Positions 1 to 7,287 of a stretch of 7,287 nt of DNA are shown piece by piece (the first letter of the stretch is position 1; each line of letters starts with the position of its first letter). Position numbers and translations under genes: made by a program. The notes under the pieces were generated by a model. It was not told the DNA's origin. It saw nothing but the letters and a program-made list of their open reading frames with translations, and ran no database searches. Where the stretch lies: NCBI GenBank assembly GCA_000432135.1, contig HF990536.1, positions 1,271-8,557 on the forward strand. Reading direction: 5' to 3'. Origin of the DNA: Firmicutes bacterium CAG:124. GTDB taxonomy: Bacteria; Bacillota; Clostridia; Oscillospirales; Oscillospiraceae.

Positions 1-413
1 TGCAGATTCCGGCATTCCAGCGAGACAAGCTCCGGCACGAACGCGCCGTGTTCCGTTCGCGGGCAGAACAGCAGCTCGGAGACAAAGTCCAGCAGGTGCG
101 AAAAAACGGCCTCGCCCGCATATTGGTCTTCCAGACAGTCGGCAAACAGGCCCGTGAGCTGAATTTCTCCCTTTTTGCGCACCAGCGCACCAATGGACGC
201 GCCGTGCAGTTCGTCCAGCCGGTCGGCGATGGCGCGGATGGAGGGCGTTTTTTCGCTGCCGCGCAGGAGTACGCTCGGCAGCAGCGCGTTCATGGCCGCC
301 TCGCCTGCGCGAAGCGGCCTGAGGAAGCTGAGGCTGAAGCAGGCGGTCTTGAACCGCCCGTCCTGGATCGACGTGAGGAACACGCCCGGCAGGAGCTCTT
401 TTCTTGTCGTCAT
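1..413 (-). CDS. M16-family (insulinase-like) protein, YmfF type, 3' end beyond window
   Basis: Only the first 137 codons are present; the gene runs off the left edge. The frame from the ATG at 413-411 reads MTTRKELLPGVFLTSIQDGR and continues with no stop. About residues 45-90 (ALLPSVLLRGSEKTPSIRAI, then RLDELHGASIGALVRKKGEI) fit the M16 peptidase fold as found in Bacillus YmfF-like proteins, where a conserved LRRG/LDELYGA-like segment follows the N-terminal beta-strands. The canonical M16 zinc motif HxxEH should lie just before LLRGSEKTPS, but the sequence there is NALLPSV. This looks like the non-catalytic member of a YmfF/YmfH pair. NCBI names such proteins EF-P 5-aminopentanol modification-associated; that role is family knowledge, not shown here. 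The start is 1 nt beyond the uvrB stop (TAA C ATG). The only strong Shine-Dalgarno (GGAGG, 429-433) is 15 nt away, so coupling to uvrB translation is likely. Family call fairly sure; the exact subgroup is inferred from recall. Confidence 0.8.
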   Translation of the reverse strand, partial: MTTRKELLPGVFLTSIQDGRFKTACFSLSFLRPLRAGEAAMNALLPSVLLRGSEKTPSIRAIADRLDELHGASIGALVRKKGEIQLTGLFADCLEDQYAGEAVFSHLLDFVSELLFCPRTEHGAFVPELVSLECRNL

Positions 414-414
414 G

Positions 415-2377
<1,963 letters not shown>

Positions 2378-2388
<11 letters not shown>

Positions 2389-3067
2389 ACGGGTCCTCCA
2401 GAATGCCGTCGTCGCGCAGGGAGACAAAATCGTCGTCCGCGACAATGATATGGTCGGCCAGCACGATCCCGACTGCCTCCAGCGCCGCCTTTAATACCAG
2501 CGTGGTCTGCCGGTCCTCGGGACTGGGCAGCGCAAGGCCGCTGGGGTGGTTGTGCGCAAGCACGACGGAGGTCGCGTTCGCGTCCAGCGCAGCCTTGACG
2601 ACCTTGCGCGCGGCGATGGACGCGACGTTCACGCCGCCGCGGTGGATGAGCACGCAGTCGAGCGCCTTGCACTTTGCGTCGAGGCACAGAAGGTACACGA
2701 CCTCCTCGCTTTCGCCGTGGAAGTACGGCAGCAGGTATTGACCGCATTTGGACGTAGTGTCCAGAATCTCGATCTGTGCGCTGCGGCTCATGAGGCAGCG
2801 CCGCGCCACCTGCGGCACGAGCCGGATCAGCTGCGCGGCGGCGTCTCCGACGCCGTTTACTTTTTTCAGCTCGGATTCCGGCGCGGAAAACACGCTGTCG
2901 AGCGTCCCGAAGCGGCTTAAAAGCGCGTGCGCTGTCGGGTTCGTATCGCCGCGCGGCGCGGCGTAATACAGCAGCACCTCCAGCACCTGCACGTCCGAAA
3001 GGGAGTCCATGCCACTGGTTTTGAGCTGCCTGCGCATCCGGTCGCGGTGGCCGTCGTGAATGGACAT
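2378..3067 (-). CDS. radC: RadC family protein (JAMM/MPN+ domain)
   Basis: A 229-residue RadC family protein. The family was named for a radiation-sensitivity allele in E. coli later assigned to recG, so a direct repair role is unproven. The fold is a JAB1/MPN+ metalloprotein. The N-terminal part (about 1-60) follows the clostridial form with GHRDRMR, SDVQVLEVLLYYAAPRGDTN and an LLSRFGTL segment. A helix-hairpin-helix (LKKVNGVGDAAAQLIRL, about 67-84) suggests DNA contact. The JAMM metal site is intact: Glu at 121/122, HNHPSG with H172 and H174, and the downstream S182-x2-D185 (PSPED). The frame is open a further 39 codons upstream into the cls gene. ATG at 3067 is preferred because AAAGGAG lies 6 nt before it and the extra N-terminus is Ala-rich, unconserved and overlaps cls. 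It lies 23 bp after cls, and its stop overlaps the uvrB start (ATGAACTTTAA), indicating cotranscription. Confidence 0.95.
2395..2399 (-). promoter_or_regulatory. Ribosome binding site of uvrB
   Basis: GGAGG (minus strand, within TGGAGGA) lies 6 nt upstream of the ATG at 2388. It decides the uvrB start in favour of 2388 over the longer in-frame ATG at 2445. The site sits inside the last codons of radC, so ribosomes finishing radC would pass directly over it. Confidence 0.9.
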
Positions 3068-3073
3068 GGGCGT

Positions 3074-3080
3074 CTCCTTT
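3074..3080 (-). promoter_or_regulatory. Ribosome binding site of radC
   Basis: AAAGGAG (minus strand) lies 6 nt upstream of the ATG at 3067, within the 23-bp gap after cls. It supports the 229-residue form of RadC over the 268-residue open frame that begins at 3184 inside cls. Confidence 0.85.
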
Positions 3081-3090
3081 CCGCTTCCGC

Positions 3091-4620
3091 TCACATCAGC
3101 GGCGCGAGCAGCCGCAGCAGCGCCCGCAGCACACGCTGCGTCAGGTGCGTATGGCGGCACTGCTCGGCTGTGATCTCTCTGCACTGGGGAAGCGTCTGTT
3201 CAAAATCCGCCTGCACCTGTGCGTTCACAGTGGTGTCATAGAGATACACGGCGTCTTCAAAATGCAGATACAGGCTGCGGAAGTCCAGATTGACCGTGCC
3301 GACAACAGCCTGCTTCGTGTCGGCCAGATAGACCTTGGAGTGGATGAAGCCCGGCGTATATTCGAAGATACGCACGCCTGCGCGCGTCAGCTCCTCATAG
3401 TTTGCGCGCGTGACCGCGTGGACATACCATTTGTCCGGGATGCCGGGCGTGATGATGCGCACGTCGACGCCTGTTTTTGCCGCGACGCACAGCGCCGTGG
3501 TCATTTTATCGTCCAGGATCAGATACGGCGTCATGATCCACATCCGCTCCTGCGCAGAGGAAATGACGGACTGCAAAATCGTCGCGCCGACGTCCTCGTT
3601 GTCGAGCGGACTGTCGGCAAACGGCTGGAGAAAGCCCGTGCCGCCCCGCTTTTCCGGATAGTCTGCGCGGAAGCGGCTCACATCCTCCTCCGACCGGTCA
3701 ACGTAGCCCCAGAGGGACAAAAACATGACCGTCATTGACCACACGGCCTTGCCGCGCACGAGAATACCGCAGTCCTTCCAGTGACCGAAGCGCTTGTATT
3801 CGTTGATATATTCGTCGGCCAGATTGACGCCGCCGGTAAACGCGGCCTTGCCGTCGATGATCAGAAGCTTGCGGTGGTCGCGGTTATTGAGGCGGGCGGA
3901 AAGGATCGGGATATAGGGGTTGAACGCGTGGGCGCGGATGCCCATCTCGCGCAGCTTTTTCGCGTAGCCCATGGGAAGCCGCGTGATGCAGCCGAAATCA
4001 TCGTATACGACGCGCACGTCGACGCCTGCCGCCGCCTTTTGGCGCAGAAGCTCCAGCATGGGGTCCCACATCTTGCCGGTGGCGATGATGAAAAACTCGA
4101 TGAAAATATAGCGCTCCGCCTTTTTGATCTCCTCCAGCATCGCAGCGTAGCAGCTTTCGCCGCTCGGGAAATACTCCGCGTCCGCGTCGTCGTAGATGGG
4201 GTAGCCGGAGGCCGAGAGCAGATAGCGCGCGTGGTTGAACGCGGGCGTTTCAGCGGCGGCCAGCTCCCATAAGGGCGCTTCGTCCTGCCGCAGCTGCTGC
4301 ATGGTGACGGCCTCGATCGACTGCATCTTCCGGTGCTCGTAGCTGGAAATTTTGTTGCCGCCGAAGAGCAGATAGATCGTCAGTCCCGCCACGGGGAAGG
4401 CCAGAATCAGCACGATCCACGCGATCTTATAGCTGGGATTGACACCGCACGAGATGATATAAATAACGACTGCCCAGCTCAGCACGTTCATGGCGATCCG
4501 GATCCAGAAAAAGTCGGTCCGCAGATACGTCGCCATCACGATCAGAAATATGATCTGCAGCGCAATGCCGAACGACACCGCCACGACCCGCTGAAACACC
4601 AACTTTAACAGGTTTCGCAT
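3091..4620 (-). CDS. cls: Cardiolipin synthase (phospholipase D superfamily)
   Basis: This integral membrane enzyme joins two phosphatidylglycerol molecules into cardiolipin plus glycerol. The 509-residue product has the two-domain PLD layout. It has hydrophobic N-terminal segments (about 11-32, 43-58 and 64-86), the last two as in Firmicute ClsA-type enzymes and the first an extra segment. Two HKD motifs follow. HKD1 is HRKLLIIDG (H249, K251, D256) followed by GGVNLADEY. HKD2 is HSKVYLAD (H427, K429, D434) followed by GTVNLD. All catalytic residues are present. The C-terminus (LTQRVLRALLRLLAPLM) matches the amphipathic tail of the family. The ATG at 4620 has GGGGAGG 7 nt upstream and a strong promoter behind it, so this is the first gene of the cls-radC-uvrB-ymfF string. 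The radC start follows 23 bp after its TGA. A general PLD-family transphosphatidylase is the alternative, but length, membrane anchor and motifs favour cardiolipin synthase. Confidence 0.95.
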   Translation of the reverse strand: MRNLLKLVFQRVVAVSFGIALQIIFLIVMATYLRTDFFWIRIAMNVLSWAVVIYIISCGVNPSYKIAWIVLILAFPVAGLTIYLLFGGNKISSYEHRKMQSIEAVTMQQLRQDEAPLWELAAAETPAFNHARYLLSASGYPIYDDADAEYFPSGESCYAAMLEEIKKAERYIFIEFFIIATGKMWDPMLELLRQKAAAGVDVRVVYDDFGCITRLPMGYAKKLREMGIRAHAFNPYIPILSARLNNRDHRKLLIIDGKAAFTGGVNLADEYINEYKRFGHWKDCGILVRGKAVWSMTVMFLSLWGYVDRSEEDVSRFRADYPEKRGGTGFLQPFADSPLDNEDVGATILQSVISSAQERMWIMTPYLILDDKMTTALCVAAKTGVDVRIITPGIPDKWYVHAVTRANYEELTRAGVRIFEYTPGFIHSKVYLADTKQAVVGTVNLDFRSLYLHFEDAVYLYDTTVNAQVQADFEQTLPQCREITAEQCRHTHLTQRVLRALLRLLAPLM

Positions 4621-4627
4621 ACGCTTG

Positions 4628-4634
4628 CCTCCCC
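4628..4634 (-). promoter_or_regulatory. Ribosome binding site of cls
   Basis: GGGGAGG (minus strand) lies 7 nt upstream of the ATG at 4620. It confirms the start and implies efficient initiation of the leading operon gene. Confidence 0.85.
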
Positions 4635-4652
4635 GCTGCTTGAATTTTCTAT

Positions 4653-4681
4653 ACTATAGCATGTTCCATCAGAAGCTGCAA
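4653..4681 (-). promoter_or_regulatory. Sigma-A-type promoter for the cls-radC-uvrB-ymfF operon
   Basis: On the minus strand there is a -35 TTGCAG (4681-4676), a 17-bp spacer and a -10 TATAGT (4658-4653). The TGC just before the -10 makes an extended -10 element. Transcription would start near 4646, giving a leader of about 26 nt with the cls ribosome binding site. No other promoter of this quality is seen between the genes of the string, so it probably drives all four. The -10 lies within the perfect palindrome CTATACTATAG (4649-4659). Predicted from sequence only. Confidence 0.8.
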
Positions 4682-4711
4682 GTCTCTGCTTTTGAGATTT
4701 AAAAACTTTTG

Positions 4712-4738
4712 TTTGAAAATCCTGTTGTAGTTTTCAAA
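4712..4738. repeat. Inverted repeat across the uvrA -35 region
   Basis: Arms TTTGAAAA (4712-4719) and TTTTCAAA (4731-4738) are perfect 8-bp inverted repeats separated by 11 bp. The interval contains the uvrA -35 hexamer, and the right arm lies in its spacer. Position and symmetry would suit an operator for a dimeric repressor. However, the arms are AT-rich and could be chance in this low-complexity stretch. It does not match the Gram-positive LexA (DinR) box. It is not a terminator: there is no GC-rich stem. Confidence 0.4.
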
Positions 4739-4753
4739 AGAATCTGGTATAAT
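4725..4753 (+). promoter_or_regulatory. Sigma-A-type promoter for uvrA
   Basis: There is a -35 TTGTAG (4725-4730), an exactly 17-bp spacer and a perfect -10 TATAAT (4748-4753), with TGG directly before it forming an extended -10. The expected start is near 4760, leaving a leader of about 36 nt. It is divergent from the cls promoter, with 43 bp between the two -35 hexamers. Predicted from sequence only, but the match is strong and ideally placed. Confidence 0.85.
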
Positions 4754-4784
4754 AAGCAGACTGAATTTTTCGATTTCTCATTAC

Positions 4785-4789
4785 AGGAG
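4785..4789 (+). promoter_or_regulatory. Ribosome binding site of uvrA
   Basis: AGGAG lies 6 nt upstream of the ATG at 4796. It fixes the start of uvrA at the methionine of MENCIRVQGARVNNLKNI, which aligns with the family N-terminus. Confidence 0.85.
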
Positions 4790-4795
4790 CGAACC

Positions 4796-7287
4796 ATGGA
4801 AAACTGTATCCGCGTGCAGGGTGCGCGCGTCAATAATCTGAAGAATATCTCCGTTGAAATTCCGCGCGACAAGCTGGTCGTCCTGACCGGTCTGTCCGGT
4901 TCCGGCAAGTCGTCTCTGGCCTTTGACACGATCTTTGCCGAGGGCCAGCGGCGGTATGTCGAGTCGCTGTCGAGCTACGCGCGGATGTTCCTCGGCCAGA
5001 TGGACAAGCCGGATGTTGACTCCATCGACGGCCTTTCTCCCGCCATCTCCATCGACCAGAAGACCACCAGCCGGAATCCCCGCTCGACGGTCGGCACGGT
5101 CACGGAAATTTATGACTATCTGCGCCTTTTGTGGGCGCGCTGCGGCACGCCGCACTGCCCGAAGTGCGGCAAGGAGATCCGCCGCCAGACGGTTGACCAG
5201 ATCGTTGATCAGATCATGGGCTTGCCTGAACGGACAAAATTTCAAATTCTCTCCCCTGTCGTGCGCGGCAAAAAGGGCGAGCACCAGAAGGTCTTCGAGG
5301 ATGCCCGGCGCAGCGGCTACGCCCGCGTGCGCGTCGACGGGAGTTTGTACGAGCTGACGGAGGATATTGCGCTCGACAAGAATAAAAAGCACCACATTGA
5401 GGTCGTCGTCGACCGGCTCATCATGAAGCCCGATCTTGCCCGGAGACTGACGGATTCCGTGGAGACAGCCTCCAATCTTTCCGGCGGCCTCGTCATTCTC
5501 AACGAGCTGGACGGGGACAAAGACACGCTCTTCTCCCAGAACTACGCCTGCGAGGACTGCGGCATCTCCATGCCGGAGCTGTCCCCGCGTATGTTCTCGT
5601 TCAACAACCCCTACGGCGCGTGCCCGGTCTGCGCGGGACTCGGTACGCAGCAGGTCGCGGACCCGCTGCTCATCATCCCCGACCGCTCCAAGTCGATCCT
5701 GCAGGGTGCGATTCAGGCCAGCGGCTGGAACAACGTCCGCGACGACTCCATCTCCCGGATGTATTTTGAAGCGCTGGCGAAAAAATATCACTTTTCTCTG
5801 AGCGATCCCATCGATGCGCTGCCGCAGAAGGCGCTCGACGTTATTCTCTACGGCACGGGCACGGAAAAGCTCACGATCTATTATGAGCGCGCCAACGGGC
5901 GCGGCACGCTGGAGCGGCCGTTTGAGGGCGTTGTCAATAACGTCTCCCGGCGCCTCACCGAGACGCAGTCCGACGCCATGCGCAAGGAGCTTGAGGAGTG
6001 TATGTCCGAGCGCCCGTGCCCCAAGTGTCACGGAAAGCGCCTGTCTGACATCAGCCTTGCCGTCACGGTCGGCGGCATGAACATCATGGATTTCTGCGCC
6101 ATGCCCATCTCAGAGGAGCTGAAATTCGTCGACAATCTGAAGCTGACCGGCTCCATGGCCGTGATCGCGGAGCAGATCGTGCGCGAAATTCGCTCCCGGC
6201 TGTCGTTTTTGCAGGCGGTGGGCCTGAGCTATCTGACGCTTTCGCGCTCTGCCGCCACGCTTTCCGGCGGCGAAAGCCAGCGTATCCGGCTGGCCACGCA
6301 GATCGGCTCGAGCCTCATCGGCGTTCTGTATATCCTCGACGAGCCGTCCATCGGCCTGCACCAGCGGGATAACGACAAGCTGCTCGACACCCTCCGCCGT
6401 CTGCGCGACATCGGCAACTCCGTTCTTGTCGTCGAGCACGACGAGGACACCATGCGCGCCGCCGATTTCCTCGTCGACGTCGGCCCCGGCGCAGGCGTGC
6501 ACGGCGGCGAGATCATCGCCGCGGGCACAGTCGACGATATCATTGCCGCCCCGCGCTCCATCACGGGCCAGTATCTGTCCGGCGCAAAGAAGATCCCCCT
6601 GCCTGAAAAGCGGCGGGAGGGCAATGGGAAAAGCCTGAAGATCTTCGGCGCGGCAGAAAACAATCTGCGCCACATCGACGTGGAATTCCCGCTCGGCACG
6701 TTTACGTGCGTGACCGGCGTGTCCGGCTCCGGCAAGTCGAGCCTCGTCAATGAAATTCTCTATAAAAAGCTTGCAGGCAGCCTCAACCGTGCCCGCACCC
6801 GTCCGGGGAAATTTGACCGCATCGAGGGGCTGGAGCATCTGGACAAGGTCGTCGGCATCGACCAGAGCCCCATCGGGCGTATGCCAAGCTCCAATCCGGC
6901 GACGTATACGGGCGTATTTAACGACATCCGCGACCTGTTCGCGTCGACGGCCGACGCGCGCACGCGGGGCTACGGCCCGGGCCGGTTCTCGTTCAACACG
7001 AAGGGCGGCCGCTGCGAGGCGTGCAGCGGCAACGGCCTTGTGAAGATCGAGATGCACTTTCTGGCCGACGTTTTCGTCCCCTGCGAGGTCTGCCGCGGCA
7101 AGCGCTATAACCGCGAGACGCTCGAGGTTCTGTACAAGGGCAAGAACATCGCGGATATCCTTGACATGACGGCGGAGGAGGCGCTGGCCTTCTTCGACAA
7201 TCTGCCGCGCATCCGCAATAAGATCGCCACGCTCGTCGACGTGGGCCTCGGCTATATCAAGCTCGGCCAGAGCGCCACGACGCTCTC
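4796..7287 (+). CDS. uvrA: UvrABC excinuclease subunit A, 3' end beyond window
   Basis: UvrA is the dimeric ABC-type ATPase that finds bulky DNA lesions and loads UvrB. The 830 complete codons here cover most of a protein that usually has about 940 residues. Motifs in order are Walker A1 GLSGSGKS (32-39), CPKC (121-124), the first zinc module C252/C255/C276/C279 inside CEDC...FSFNNPYGACPVC, CPKC (408-411), ABC signature 1 LSGGESQR (489-496), Walker B1 ILDEPSIGLHQRD (513 on), Walker A2 GVSGSGKSS (641-649) and the DNA-binding second zinc module C740/C743/C763/C766. The window stops after GQSATTL, just before the second signature (SGGEAQR in relatives) and Walker B2. No key residue is missing or frameshifted in the visible part. 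It has its own promoter and is divergent from the operon that encodes its partner UvrB. Confidence 0.98.
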   Translation, partial: MENCIRVQGARVNNLKNISVEIPRDKLVVLTGLSGSGKSSLAFDTIFAEGQRRYVESLSSYARMFLGQMDKPDVDSIDGLSPAISIDQKTTSRNPRSTVGTVTEIYDYLRLLWARCGTPHCPKCGKEIRRQTVDQIVDQIMGLPERTKFQILSPVVRGKKGEHQKVFEDARRSGYARVRVDGSLYELTEDIALDKNKKHHIEVVVDRLIMKPDLARRLTDSVETASNLSGGLVILNELDGDKDTLFSQNYACEDCGISMPELSPRMFSFNNPYGACPVCAGLGTQQVADPLLIIPDRSKSILQGAIQASGWNNVRDDSISRMYFEALAKKYHFSLSDPIDALPQKALDVILYGTGTEKLTIYYERANGRGTLERPFEGVVNNVSRRLTETQSDAMRKELEECMSERPCPKCHGKRLSDISLAVTVGGMNIMDFCAMPISEELKFVDNLKLTGSMAVIAEQIVREIRSRLSFLQAVGLSYLTLSRSAATLSGGESQRIRLATQIGSSLIGVLYILDEPSIGLHQRDNDKLLDTLRRLRDIGNSVLVVEHDEDTMRAADFLVDVGPGAGVHGGEIIAAGTVDDIIAAPRSITGQYLSGAKKIPLPEKRREGNGKSLKIFGAAENNLRHIDVEFPLGTFTCVTGVSGSGKSSLVNEILYKKLAGSLNRARTRPGKFDRIEGLEHLDKVVGIDQSPIGRMPSSNPATYTGVFNDIRDLFASTADARTRGYGPGRFSFNTKGGRCEACSGNGLVKIEMHFLADVFVPCEVCRGKRYNRETLEVLYKGKNIADILDMTAEEALAFFDNLPRIRNKIATLVDVGLGYIKLGQSATTL

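Noticed and set aside
2389..2445. N-terminal extension of UvrB by 19 residues
   Set aside because: The extension lies within radC, is not like the family N-terminus, and the internal ATG at 2388 has a near-perfect ribosome binding site.
3068..3184. N-terminal extension of RadC by 39 residues
   Set aside because: It overlaps the 3' end of cls and is low-complexity and Ala-rich. The ATG at 3067 has AAAGGAG at 6 nt and begins with the family-like MSIHDGHRDRMR.
4661..4674. Possible LexA half-site GGAACATGCTATAG (minus strand) in the cls promoter spacer
   Set aside because: Only the first half (GAACAT) resembles the Gram-positive SOS box. The second half lacks GTTC, so there is no support for a functional dyad.
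4683..4740. Possible rho-independent terminator in the AT-rich intergenic stretch
   Set aside because: The available stem is AT-only, there is no GC-rich hairpin followed by a T run, and the flanking genes diverge, so no terminator is expected.
4781..6031. Minus-strand open frame (416 aa) opposite uvrA
   Set aside because: It is antisense to the conserved N-terminal half of uvrA, and no domain is recognised. Open frames opposite uvrA are a common artefact of its codon use in GC-rich genomes.
6110..7057. Minus-strand open frame (315 aa) opposite the distal part of uvrA
   Set aside because: Same reasoning: it is a shadow of uvrA with no independent promoter, ribosome binding site or family motifs.

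Overview
The window reads as a compact chromosomal segment of a GC-rich Firmicute. The most likely home is the class Clostridia, order Oscillospirales (Oscillospiraceae/Ruminococcaceae-type gut anaerobes). This rests on three things: strong AGGAGG-type ribosome binding sites, the short clostridial form of RadC, and a YmfF-like M16 protein following uvrB. The genus cannot be fixed from the sequence alone.

Layout: the left 4.6 kb is one leftward (minus-strand) gene string. In transcription order it is cardiolipin synthase (4620-3091), radC (3067-2378), uvrB (2388-415) and the 5' part of a YmfF-like M16-family gene (413 to the left edge). Spacings are tight: 23 bp, an 11-bp overlap and 1 bp. No terminator is visible between them, so a single operon is likely. 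The right 2.5 kb is uvrA on the plus strand (4796 to the right edge), cut just before its second ABC signature motif. A 175-bp intergenic region (4621-4795) separates the two units and holds two back-to-back sigma-A-type promoters, each with a 17-bp spacer and an extended -10.

Function: UvrA and UvrB are the damage-recognition and damage-verification subunits of nucleotide excision repair, here encoded on divergent transcripts. RadC is a JAMM-fold protein historically tied to DNA repair but of unsettled function. Cardiolipin synthase makes the membrane phospholipid cardiolipin. The YmfF-like protein is a non-catalytic-looking M16 peptidase homologue, usually paired with a YmfH-like partner that would lie beyond the left edge.

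Novelty: I see no mobile element, CRISPR array, RNA gene, phage or defence system, or undescribed multi-gene system. The genes are intact housekeeping families with their expected motifs. The items worth a second look are local: the divergent promoter architecture and its inverted repeats, the absence of a recognisable LexA box, the translational coupling inside the operon, and the lipid-synthesis gene at the head of a repair operon. Start sites for uvrB and radC were chosen downstream of the longest open frames because excellent ribosome binding sites and family alignment support the shorter forms.
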